Assembly (NCBI GenBank): GCA_030635485.1
Contig: DAOVYS010000015.1
Coordinates: 1 to 20,802 of the forward strand
DNA length: 20,802 nt
Source: Pseudomonadota bacterium
GTDB lineage: Bacteria > Desulfobacterota > Desulfobulbia > Desulfobulbales > DAOVYS01
Reading direction: 5' to 3'
The notes under the pieces: generated by a model
Databases searched by the model: none
The model's input: the letters and a program-made list of their open reading frames with translations, nothing else
What the model was told of the DNA's origin: nothing
Program-made: the position numbers and the translations under genes
Shown here: piece after piece, positions 14,508 through 20,802 of the stretch
Position numbering within the stretch: position 1 is the first letter of the stretch
Layout of the letters: the number at the start of each line of letters is the position of its first letter

Positions 14508-16641
14508 TTCTATTATACCTGATCATCATCATGGCAATATCATCGGATTGCGGCGCTGATCCGGCATGTTTCCTTATGTTTTGCAGAATTTTTGCAAGCA
14601 CTTCTTCAACCGGTTCATGCTGAAATAGGGCCAACTCTTTAAGTAATCGCTCATTCGAAAAAAAGAGACCTTTATCGTTCATGGCTTCCGTTACGCCATC
14701 CGTGTACAGAAACATGGCGTCATCCGGGCCGAGTGTCACGGTTGTCTCTTTATAATTTAATCCTGGCATTACTCCTACAACCAGTCCGCTTATATCTTTT
14801 TTATACTCTGCTCCATCACCGCGTCTTATCAATATCGGCGGGTTATGGCCGCCATTTGCATAGCGCACGGTTCCTGTACGTACATTGAGAATTCCGATAA
14901 TCAGAGTGACAAACATGACCTTTGGATTATCTGAGTAGAGAATCTGATTGATGCTATTCATTATATCCGAGGGTGAAGTGAGATGTTGCGCTGAATTTTT
15001 CACAAGTGTCCTGGTAATGGCCATAAACAGAGCAGCCGGAACGCCTTTATCGGAAACATCGCCTATGGTAAAGCAGAGGTGCTCTTTATCGATGAAAAAG
15101 AAATCGTAAAAGTCACCTCCTACTTCTCTGGCCGGTATCAAATTGGCAAATATATCAAACTCGGCATGTTCCGGAAAAGGGGGAAAGACCTTTGGCAGGA
15201 TACCCAATTGAATTTCTCTTGCCACATTCAACTCACTCTCGATCCGTTCTATTTCTCTATCACGTTGAATAGCCCGTTTTTCCGCAACACGGAACTTTAA
15301 GAGGCTGAGAACGGGGAAAATTCCGCCAAGCGTCATAAGAGGGTAAAAGGGAGAGAGAAAAATGTTGCCTGTCTCCAGTATCTTTAACCCTCCGAACCAG
15401 AGAACGACAGAGCCGAAGCCGACAAAAAGCAGGCTGCTCCAGGGCCTGCACCATGCCAGAACAATGGAAACAAACACGCCGACACACAATGTTACCAGGA
15501 GCTCAGCTCCATTTGCCCAGGCAGGCCGTTTAAAAAAGACCCCATGCAGGATATTGTCAGCCACGCTGGCGTGAACCTCGGTGCCCGGATAAAGTTGATC
15601 AAATGGAGTTATGTGGGTATCCTTCAGCCCTGCCGCGGACGTTCCGATAAAAATAACGCGTCCTGCAACGCTCGCTCTGTTGAAATTATCATTAAGAATA
15701 TCAGCCACGGAAATGTAATCGATAGACTTTCTGCCTCCTCTGTATCGAATCAGCAGATTTCCCTCTGCATCCAAAGGGATAACGGTTTTGTTCAGCCGTA
15801 ACGATTCTATGCCGAGAGAAGAAACCTTTAAGAAAACTCTTTTTGCGCCAACCGCCTTCATCACTGAAGCCAGTGCCAGGCTTGGATATATCTTATCCTT
15901 AAAACGCATCAGCATGGGAATCCGGCGTACCACCCCGTCATTATCCGGTCTGATATTAACAAAGCCGGAGTCTCCGGTAGACTCGGCAAGAACAGGGAGA
16001 GGGGCAATAACCCCTGTTGCACCTGGAATTTCAACAGCGGTTTCCGGTTTAGCGGCATCATGAATAATGATCACATCAACCGGAAAGAGGCCGGGGGCAA
16101 TCCGGCCGGCAAGAGGAGAGGCGGAAAATTTATATCCTATCACATATGGCCCATTGGCCAGCACATTTGCCAGAACAGCGTCATTGTCCTGAAGTGCGTC
16201 GGGAACTCCGGCAAGTTCTAATTCAAGGCCCAATTCATCACGAAGATCCCGTTGCATTTCCTTTAAGGATGTTCGATCCGGTTCGGCAAAGATAATATCC
16301 AGCCCGATTCCGGCCGCGCCCGCATCCGTAAGTTTTTCGAGCAGATGCGCTATCCGGTATCGAGGCCATGGCCACTGTCCGAATTGTGCCAGACTTTTTT
16401 CATCAATATCTACAATAAGAGGCAGCGGGGTTGTATGGGTGTCAAGAGAGCGGTGCATGACATCATAGAGTTTGTTGTCAAGGGAGGAAAGAAAGGCGGG
16501 CCTGTATACACCAATAGAGAAAAAGAGGCCGGAGAAAAGGATGCCGCAAAGCGCAATGGACCCGCCTCCCTCCATCTTTGCAAACAGAAAAGATAAAATG
16601 GTGGAAATGAGACGAGGCGTTTTGGGGGGGAAACTCGGCAT
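14434..16641 (-). CDS. CHASE2-sensor SpoIIE/PP2C phosphatase (RsbU-like)
   Basis: A 735-residue membrane protein. A first helix (about 27-46) is followed by a CHASE2 extracytoplasmic domain (about 47-370, with DIDEKSLAQFGQWPWPR and GIDIIFAEP-type blocks), three helices (about 375-455), a short coiled coil (about 460-490) and a SpoIIE domain (about 490-710). All metal-site motifs are present: GGDFYD, GDVSDKG, YTDGVTEA and the late SDDIAMM, so phosphatase activity is likely. Such enzymes dephosphorylate STAS antagonists; a STAS gene lies at 19714-20052. CHASE2 is more often joined to cyclases or kinases. The start at 16641 lacks a Shine-Dalgarno sequence and a candidate promoter leaves a leader of only some 12 nt; Met23 is an alternative. 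The tail comes from a repeat. Confidence 0.9.
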   Translation of the reverse strand: MPSFPPKTPRLISTILSFLFAKMEGGGSIALCGILFSGLFFSIGVYRPAFLSSLDNKLYDVMHRSLDTHTTPLPLIVDIDEKSLAQFGQWPWPRYRIAHLLEKLTDAGAAGIGLDIIFAEPDRTSLKEMQRDLRDELGLELELAGVPDALQDNDAVLANVLANGPYVIGYKFSASPLAGRIAPGLFPVDVIIIHDAAKPETAVEIPGATGVIAPLPVLAESTGDSGFVNIRPDNDGVVRRIPMLMRFKDKIYPSLALASVMKAVGAKRVFLKVSSLGIESLRLNKTVIPLDAEGNLLIRYRGGRKSIDYISVADILNDNFNRASVAGRVIFIGTSAAGLKDTHITPFDQLYPGTEVHASVADNILHGVFFKRPAWANGAELLVTLCVGVFVSIVLAWCRPWSSLLFVGFGSVVLWFGGLKILETGNIFLSPFYPLMTLGGIFPVLSLLKFRVAEKRAIQRDREIERIESELNVAREIQLGILPKVFPPFPEHAEFDIFANLIPAREVGGDFYDFFFIDKEHLCFTIGDVSDKGVPAALFMAITRTLVKNSAQHLTSPSDIMNSINQILYSDNPKVMFVTLIIGILNVRTGTVRYANGGHNPPILIRRGDGAEYKKDISGLVVGVMPGLNYKETTVTLGPDDAMFLYTDGVTEAMNDKGLFFSNERLLKELALFQHEPVEEVLAKILQNIRKHAGSAPQSDDIAMMMIRYNRRGQGSGISGQQKQQKNQSVTLPDP

Positions 16642-16659
16642 GGAACAGTTTTAAAGTAA

Positions 16660-16687
16660 ATAATAGGCTTGTGTGGAAATATTACAA
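16660..16687 (-). promoter_or_regulatory. Candidate promoter of the CHASE2-SpoIIE gene
   Basis: Read on the minus strand, TTGTAA (16687-16682) and TATTAT (16665-16660) are 16 bp apart, 4/6 and 5/6 matches. The transcription start would fall about 12 nt before the annotated ATG, so the mRNA would be almost leaderless. Confidence 0.35.
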
Positions 16688-16700
16688 AAAACCTCGGTCT

Positions 16701-16807
16701 GTAAATGTTTGACAGTGCTCCATGTGTTCACGATCAGGTCTTTCAGCGATACATAAGTATGCTGGAAGGCCTGATCGTGGACAGATGGAGTGCTGCCGAA
16801 TATTTAC
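16701..16807 (+). ncRNA. Long hairpin, copy 2 of a two-copy structured element
   Basis: Arms 16701-16747 and 16761-16807 pair over 47 steps with two mismatches (16712/16796 and 16724/16784) and seven plus-strand G-U wobbles. A single unpaired base (16748) is followed by four pairs (ATAC with GTAT) closing the loop ATAA. This is exactly the layout of 1056-1164. Compared with that copy, both members of the pair have changed together at stem steps 6, 11, 19, 30, 42, 45 and 46. It lies between two minus-strand genes, so a plus-strand RNA would be antisense to the likely FecR-OmpA-CHASE2 transcript. An AAAGGAGG at 16813-16820 follows, but no credible gene starts there. Confidence 0.7.
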
Positions 16808-16867
16808 GTTTTAAAGGAGGATTACAAAGCTAAATTGATCACATGCGGATGCGTCGTTGGTGAACTC

Positions 16868-17473
16868 TTACCGGACTATAACCTCAACTCTTCTGTTACG
16901 CGGTTCCGGCACATTGTCAGCGGTTTTGATCAGCGGATTGCCTTCACCGTGTGATGTGGAATTGATGTCTGAAGGAGGAACACCTTTGGCAATGAGCAGG
17001 GTTCTCACCTTGTCCGCACGTTTGCGTGACAACTCAATATTAAATTTTTTGGAGCCGCATCGGTCCGCATGACCGTTTACACTGATATCGGTTGAGGCCC
17101 GTTTTTGAATCTTGGCCAGGATTTTTTGAATAGATGATCGTGAATCATGTGTCAGCTTAACGGAATCCCAAAAAAAGTAGAGGATATAAGTTGCAGGCGG
17201 AGGCGGTTCGGCGGCCAGGGCGGCCGTAAAAATTTTACTCACTTCTTGTTCGGCCATTATAACAGGTGGCCGCGGCGCCTTGCCACTGGTCACAGAGACC
17301 GCATAGTTGGCCTGGTTCACCCTGCTGACGCCATGCTCGTTGCTGACCTGAATCTCCCCTACATGACCGTCGGAATCAGGAAGAAGCACAAGGATCGTTT
17401 TCCCGGAAGAACATCCTGAAAGCCAAAGAATGCAAGCCGCTAATAATAAAAAATATCTTTTCCCAGCTATCAT
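16868..17473 (-). CDS. OmpA-domain outer-membrane lipoprotein
   Basis: A 201-residue protein. The signal peptide ends in a lipobox LSGC with C21 as the lipid-modified residue, followed by Ser, which predicts outer-membrane sorting. The C-terminal 105 residues form an OmpA/Pal-type peptidoglycan-binding domain: NGHADRCGSKKFNIELSRKR, then GEGNPLIKT and the final RNRRVEVIV. The usual GHTD is GHAD here. The region between about 25 and 95 is not recognised. The start lies 6 nt after the FecR stop, with AGGAGTGACA upstream, so the two are in one operon. A role in sensing or anchoring at the cell wall, linked to the CHASE2 sensor downstream, is an inference. Hairpin copy 2 sits between this gene and the phosphatase. 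Confidence 0.9.
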   Translation of the reverse strand: MIAGKRYFLLLAACILWLSGCSSGKTILVLLPDSDGHVGEIQVSNEHGVSRVNQANYAVSVTSGKAPRPPVIMAEQEVSKIFTAALAAEPPPPATYILYFFWDSVKLTHDSRSSIQKILAKIQKRASTDISVNGHADRCGSKKFNIELSRKRADKVRTLLIAKGVPPSDINSTSHGEGNPLIKTADNVPEPRNRRVEVIVR

Positions 17474-17479
17474 AAGTTG

Positions 17480-17923
17480 TCACTCCTGAATTTGAGCGGC
17501 AAACTTAGTTCCTCGAATGGCCACTATTCCGTCAGGAGTCTCTATCCTGATCGACTTCGGGGACAGTTTGCCCATAATTCCGGAGACATAAACAAAGGTC
17601 CCCCTGACCATGCGGCTAACAAGGGAGAAATCATTTTTTTTGGGATCAAACCGGAATTCTTTAAGGGCCAGTTCACTGTCAGGTCCAAGGGTAAAAACCG
17701 TATCGTCCTGCAGGATGATGCCGACTGAACCGTTATGGCCGGTCTTCACTCTATCCTGGACAAAGAGCCGCGTTCCCACGACAGGATCTACCTCTTTGCC
17801 CCGGCTGACCACCGTGACTGTTCCGTCAAGGGTCTTGATGCTGCCTATATATTTATCAGCAGCCCAGGAGATTCCCATTGGGAACAGGCACACCACACAC
17901 AGAAACGCAGCGAAATATTTCAT
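17480..17923 (-). CDS. Secreted FecR-domain protein
   Basis: A 147-residue protein beginning at ATG 17923, chosen over an upstream start at 17995 because GAGGAGGA (17931-17938) lies at perfect spacing and a signal peptide starts here (MKYFAAFLCVVCLFPMGISWA, cleavage after about residue 21). The mature part is a FecR domain: SIKTLDGTVTV, an LFVQDRVKTGHNGSVGIILQD block, and the end ETPDGIVAIRGTKF. Unlike iron-signalling FecR, there is no cytoplasmic sigma-binding helix, TonB receptor or ECF sigma gene nearby, so it is a stand-alone periplasmic FecR protein. It leads an operon with the OmpA lipoprotein and perhaps the phosphatase. The 17995 start would run into the promoter at 17951-17977. Confidence 0.9.
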   Translation of the reverse strand: MKYFAAFLCVVCLFPMGISWAADKYIGSIKTLDGTVTVVSRGKEVDPVVGTRLFVQDRVKTGHNGSVGIILQDDTVFTLGPDSELALKEFRFDPKKNDFSLVSRMVRGTFVYVSGIMGKLSPKSIRIETPDGIVAIRGTKFAAQIQE

Positions 17924-17950
17924 TTTATAATCCTCCTCAACCCCTTTTTT

Positions 17951-17977
17951 TGTATAACCTCTCATACCTCTTGTCAA
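17951..17977 (-). promoter_or_regulatory. Candidate promoter of the FecR operon
   Basis: Minus-strand TTGACA (17977-17972, perfect) and TATACA (17956-17951) with a 15-bp spacer, slightly short of the usual 17. The expected start near 17943 leaves a 20-nt leader containing the strong ribosome site. The mobile element begins 11 bp upstream of the -35 box. Confidence 0.45.
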
Positions 17978-17988
17978 TATATAAGTTT

Positions 17989-18139
17989 GATGCACTCGTA
18001 AGAAGTCATGAGATGGCTAAGTAAAAATTTCGATATACAAGGAGTAGTAATTTTTCAGGTGCGAGACCATACATATTGGTATGTCGAGTGGCTGAAAAAT
18101 TGCTGCGACGCAGTAGATCGGACTTTTTACGACGCCATC
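17989..18139 (+). mobile_element. MITE-like element, long form (151 bp)
   Basis: Terminal inverted repeats 17987-18007 and 18121-18141 match at 17 of 21 positions (GATG...TCGTAA-AAGTC). The element is flanked by a 6-bp direct duplication, AAGTTT at 17983-17988 and 18140-18145. Inside is a second hairpin with arms AATTTTTCAG (18049-18058) and CTGAAAAATT (18092-18101) and an apical CATAC/GTATG. A shorter copy lies at 12880-12952 in the opposite orientation. It sits between the divergent promoters of the FecR operon and the kinase operon. The remainder of the 17924-18245 gap holds these two promoters only. No transposase gene is present, so movement would need one elsewhere in the genome. Confidence 0.75.
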
Positions 18140-18172
18140 AAGTTTGAGAATCGGCCCGGTTCAATGAAGCCT

Positions 18173-18202
18173 TTGACATGTCCCTGCATAATGGGATATT
18201 CT
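18173..18202 (+). promoter_or_regulatory. Candidate promoter of the kinase-hydrolase-STAS operon
   Basis: Perfect TTGACA (18173-18178), 18-bp spacer, TATTCT (18197-18202, 4/6). A start near 18209 gives a leader of about 37 nt before the ATG at 18246. It lies 33 bp beyond the mobile element. Confidence 0.45.
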
Positions 18203-18245
18203 TTAAGATGTGGTTAAAATCTTTTCTAAGAAAGTTTGTTTAATC

Positions 18246-18650
18246 ATGAAATATTCATGGCCTGCATCACTTGAAAGCGTCCCGGAGATAGGGAAGTATG
18301 TTAAGGGAAAAGCCCTGGAATCCGGCCTTGATCAGAAGAGCTCATTACAGCTCTGCCTGGCTGTTGAAGAAATTGCCGTGAACATAATACACCATTCGTC
18401 TCGTGGTGAAGAAAATAGAATTGAGACAATTATTGAGAAGACACCGGACTCGATTATAATTCGCCTTCTTGACACTGGAATTGAATTTAATCCTCTGAGC
18501 GCCCCTGCTCCTGACATCAGCGGGGATGTTATGGAACGGGAGATTGGAGGGCTGGGAGTTTTTTTAGTAAAAAAAATGGTTGATCAAGTTAACTATCAGC
18601 GGATAAACGATCAAAATCATCTCATTTTAAAAAAATATTTTCAATCCTGA
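18246..18650 (+). CDS. RsbW-like serine kinase / anti-sigma regulatory factor
   Basis: A 134-residue GHKL ATPase of the RsbW/SpoIIAB type. The N box has E42, N46 and H50; the G1 box is DTG (76-78); the G2 box is GGLGVFLVKKM (101-111). The length fits a single-domain kinase. Such proteins bind a sigma factor or other target and phosphorylate a STAS antagonist to keep it inactive. The start at ATG 18246 fits the family's N-terminus; the open frame extends upstream to 18210, but those residues are not family-like. The ribosome site is weak (AAGAAAG). Two genes downstream is a matching STAS antagonist, so this is a partner-switching pair. No sigma factor is encoded in the window, so the final target is unknown. 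Confidence 0.88.
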   Translation: MKYSWPASLESVPEIGKYVKGKALESGLDQKSSLQLCLAVEEIAVNIIHHSSRGEENRIETIIEKTPDSIIIRLLDTGIEFNPLSAPAPDISGDVMEREIGGLGVFLVKKMVDQVNYQRINDQNHLILKKYFQS

Positions 18651-18693
18651 TGATCTCGTGAAAAAATCCATCTACTACATGGAGAAAAAAACT

Positions 18694-19647
18694 ATGGAAG
18701 TATCTTTCTGGGGAACACGCGGGTCACTGCCGGCGCCGGTCACGGCACAAATCATCCGCCATAAGGTGAAGAAAGCCCTGGAGATTGCCGCTGCCGAGAA
18801 TCTTGATGCCGGCACCGACATCGACAATCTGATTGACACCAAACTCCCCTTCTGGGTCAAGGGGACCTACGGATCAAATACATCGTGCGTCGAAATACGC
18901 GACAACGAGGATTTTCTTTTATGCGATGCAGGATCAGGACTCCGTGAATTCGGATATCATTTCCTGAGCAGCCACAAAGGATCATCACCAAAGGAGTTTC
19001 ATATCTTTATCTCGCATCCTCACTGGGACCATATTCAGGGTTTTCCCTTTTTTATTCCCAGTTATATCGATGGGACCCGAATTACCATCTATGGATGTCA
19101 TGACAACCTGAAAGAGTCCTTCTCATTACAGCAACGTTCCCCCTTTTTTCCGGTTGATTTTGATTCTCTTGGAGCAAAGATCGACTTTGTTGGCCTTGAG
19201 CCGGGTAAAACGTACGATATCGCAGGATTCAGCGTCTCGGCCATGGAACAGAATCATCCAGGGATATCTTTTGGATACCGTTTTGTGAAAAACGGCAAAA
19301 CCATTGTTTATTCAACCGACTCCGAGCATAACATGGCAAGCGGCAACAATGAGGAACTTGTAACTTTTTTTAATCAGGCTGATCTGTTAATTTTTGACGC
19401 GCAATACACATTAATCGACGCATGGACCAGTAAAGAGGACTGGGGCCATTCCAATAATCTCATTGGTGTGGAACTGGCACAAAAGGCCCATGTCAAACAC
19501 CTGTGCCTGTTTCATAACGACCCTGTTTCAAGCGACCAGGATCTGGACAAGTTACTCCACAATACTACAAAATTGGCATCTCTTTTGGAAGAAGGCAAAA
19601 CTCCGAGGGTCAGTGTCGCATATGACGGCATGATTGTTGAGGTGTAA
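18694..19647 (+). CDS. Metallo-beta-lactamase-fold hydrolase
   Basis: A 317-residue metal-dependent hydrolase. Ligand motifs are H108-x-H110-x-D112-H113, then H188, D209 and H274, an intact two-metal site. The N-terminal FWGTRGSLP and the GTYGSNTSCVEI block are typical of MBL proteins related to phosphodiesterase-type (PhnP/RNase Z-like) hydrolases. A helical insert of about 40 residues (18-55) sits near the start. The start at 18694 is chosen because GGAG (18681-18684) precedes it properly; starts at 18658 and 18679 lack sites. It lies between the kinase and STAS genes, 43 nt after the first and 66 nt before the second. Substrate is unknown; a nucleotide or cyclic-nucleotide second messenger is a speculation from context. 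Confidence 0.88.
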   Translation: MEVSFWGTRGSLPAPVTAQIIRHKVKKALEIAAAENLDAGTDIDNLIDTKLPFWVKGTYGSNTSCVEIRDNEDFLLCDAGSGLREFGYHFLSSHKGSSPKEFHIFISHPHWDHIQGFPFFIPSYIDGTRITIYGCHDNLKESFSLQQRSPFFPVDFDSLGAKIDFVGLEPGKTYDIAGFSVSAMEQNHPGISFGYRFVKNGKTIVYSTDSEHNMASGNNEELVTFFNQADLLIFDAQYTLIDAWTSKEDWGHSNNLIGVELAQKAHVKHLCLFHNDPVSSDQDLDKLLHNTTKLASLLEEGKTPRVSVAYDGMIVEV

Positions 19648-19713
19648 CGTGATTTTTGGGTAATATGGATACATTTTTGTTTTTCCCGGGTTGGGCATAG
19701 CAAGGAGAAGTAG

Positions 19714-20052
19714 ATGGAGATTGAAATTGAGAAACAAGGAAAGAGCCTGCTTATTAAAGTCAAGGGACGTATGGATGCGGTTACATCATCTGAATTTGAA
19801 CAAAAATGCGCTGAATTGATAGAAGATGGAGAAAGATATTTTATTGTAGATCTGGAGAGACTTGAATATATCAGCAGTGCCGGACTCCGCAGCATACTGA
19901 TAACCGCCCGGGAATTGGAGCCTGATCAGGGGGAGATATGTTTCTGCAATCTTAAAGGCCTTGTCAGGGAAGTCTTTTCCGTGTCCGGCTTTCATTTGAC
20001 TTTTTCTATTTATGATACATGCGAGGAAGCCCTTGAAAGGAGCCTGGATTGA
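19714..20052 (+). CDS. STAS-domain anti-sigma-factor antagonist (RsbV-like)
   Basis: A 112-residue single STAS domain. The phosphorylation loop reads YISSAGLR, with S55 aligning to the regulatory serine of SpoIIAA/RsbV (the residue before A-G-L). The length and the opening (MEIEIEKQGKSLLIKVKGRMD) fit the family. Unphosphorylated antagonist binds the RsbW-like kinase (18246) and releases its target; the SpoIIE phosphatase at 14434-16641 could remove the phosphate. AAGGAGAAG lies just before the ATG. It is the last gene of its operon, converging with the Fic gene 45 bp on; no terminator hairpin was seen between them. Confidence 0.93.
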   Translation: MEIEIEKQGKSLLIKVKGRMDAVTSSEFEQKCAELIEDGERYFIVDLERLEYISSAGLRSILITARELEPDQGEICFCNLKGLVREVFSVSGFHLTFSIYDTCEEALERSLD

Positions 20053-20097
20053 GGGAAGCGTAAACAACGGAGAAGGAACGGGGTGCTCAACTGCCGA

Positions 20098-20802
20098 CTA
20101 TGTTAGCTTGGCCTTCAAATCAGGTGCTGCAGTAAAAGTAAACTTTTTGCCTGATTTATGCATATCCAGTAAGCCAAATTCATGTAGGCTTATTAAATCC
20201 GCCCTTGCTGTCTGGTATACCACTCCATGAACCATCATGTGAGTCTTGAATGTATATATGTTGTCCGGTCTGTCCAAAGCGCTTACAAGAAGTGACCGTT
20301 GTCTATGGTTCAAGAGGGGCTGTTTCTTTAAAAATTTTATCGCCTTTCGGGATTCTTTCTGCTTCCTTGCCAGATAAATTTTAAGCTCATCTATAGCTAA
20401 TTTAACTGCTCGAAGATGAAACATTATAAAATATGTTACATCTCTGTCATCTATCTCTGAGTAAAGAAATGATCGATAATATTGGACAGATGCTTTCCTC
20501 ATAATCCTGGAAATAGAAAGGTACTCAAAAAGCCAATATTTTCTTTTCAGCATATACCAATAAAAAAGTGCCCTGGCAGCACGTCCATTTCCGTCTGCAA
20601 ATGGATGCAAGTACGCTAACCAAAAATGAAGAAGTATCCCTTTAATTACGGGATGAACAAACTCCTCTCCACCTTCCAGATTTGCAAAATTACATAATAG
20701 TCTTGCAGATTCACCTATGAGATTGGGATGAGGAGGGGTGTGAAGCACTTGATTTTTTTCATCATACACTCTTATGTCTCCATCTTCTTCTACTCTAAAC
20801 CT
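20098..20802 (-). CDS. Fic-domain protein, C-terminal part (runs off window)
   Basis: The frame stays open from 20802, giving 234 visible residues with the N-terminus outside. The active-site motif is HPFADGNGRAAR, a full match to the Fic HPFx(D/E)GNGRxxR consensus, preceded by the flap-type HTPPHPNLI. The C-terminal third (about 70 residues) resembles the winged-helix tail common in Fic proteins (NHRQRSLL ... TARADLISLHEFGLL). Fic enzymes transfer AMP or a related group to target proteins. Any inhibitory motif of the class I/II type would be in the missing N-terminal part or a separate antitoxin gene beyond the window. The gene is AT-richer than its left neighbours, so it may be an accessory addition. 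Confidence 0.9.
   Translation of the reverse strand, partial: RFRVEEDGDIRVYDEKNQVLHTPPHPNLIGESARLLCNFANLEGGEEFVHPVIKGILLHFWLAYLHPFADGNGRAARALFYWYMLKRKYWLFEYLSISRIMRKASVQYYRSFLYSEIDDRDVTYFIMFHLRAVKLAIDELKIYLARKQKESRKAIKFLKKQPLLNHRQRSLLVSALDRPDNIYTFKTHMMVHGVVYQTARADLISLHEFGLLDMHKSGKKFTFTAAPDLKAKLT

Noticed and set aside
16835..16960. Short plus-strand frame after AAAGGAGG at 16813-16820
   Set aside because: The ATG at 16843 gives only six codons; a TTG frame of about 39 codons is too far from the site and runs antisense to the OmpA gene without protein features.
17924..17995. Upstream start of the FecR gene at 17995
   Set aside because: It would overlap the candidate promoter and lacks a ribosome site; the signal peptide and GAGGAGGA favour 17923.

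Overview
The window looks like a chromosomal segment from a Gram-negative deltaproteobacterium (Desulfobacterota, possibly a sulfate-reducer-type lineage). This is an inference from an outer-membrane OmpA lipoprotein, GYF_2/RDD/MoxR/DUF58/DUF4129/DUF4350/SpoIIM proteins, CHASE2 and FecR domains, and abundant intergenic palindromic repeats. No rRNA, tRNA or CRISPR array was seen. Both ends are visibly AT-richer than the middle and carry accessory-type genes cut by the window edge: an FRG-domain protein on the left (minus strand) and a Fic-domain protein on the right (minus strand).

Layout. 1-380: FRG-domain gene. 381-1197: long non-coding stretch with two palindromes near the FRG gene, a candidate promoter and a long RNA-like hairpin. 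1198-11113: a ten-gene plus-strand cluster. Its back half (DUF4129, DUF4350, MoxR AAA+ ATPase, DUF58, SpoIIM, RDD) is the recognised MoxR/DUF58 set. Its front half adds a GYF_2-zinc ribbon-RDD protein, two proteins sharing an identically spaced eight-ligand zinc module fused to membrane helices, and a six-helix membrane protein bracketed by two copies of a 64-nt repeat. 11117-12874: an FAD oxidoreductase of the geranylgeranyl-reductase type fused to a cyclic-nucleotide-binding domain. 12974-14389: an SDR/DUF2867 protein. 14434-17923 (minus strand): FecR protein, OmpA lipoprotein, then a CHASE2-SpoIIE (PP2C) phosphatase. 18246-20052 (plus strand): RsbW-like kinase, metallo-beta-lactamase-fold hydrolase, STAS anti-sigma-factor antagonist. 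20098-20802: Fic protein.

How the genes may work together. The right-hand half contains all three parts of an RsbU/RsbW/RsbV partner-switching circuit (phosphatase, kinase, antagonist). The phosphatase carries a periplasmic CHASE2 sensor and follows a periplasmic FecR protein and a peptidoglycan-binding-type lipoprotein, so an envelope signal feeding a phospho-switch is a reasonable inference. No sigma factor is present, so the output is unknown.

The least expected signals are non-coding. (1) Two copies of a 47-step hairpin with the same bulge and apical architecture occur at 1056-1164 and 16701-16807. Seven stem positions are compensated on both sides between copies, and most of the remaining arm asymmetries are G-U/G-T wobbles that work only on the plus strand. 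(2) A MITE-like element occurs in two forms (73 and 151 bp), each flanked by its own 6-bp target duplication. (3) A 64-nt palindromic repeat brackets one gene and supplies its last codons and stop. (4) An 18-step hairpin lies inside the coding sequence of a small zinc-module gene.
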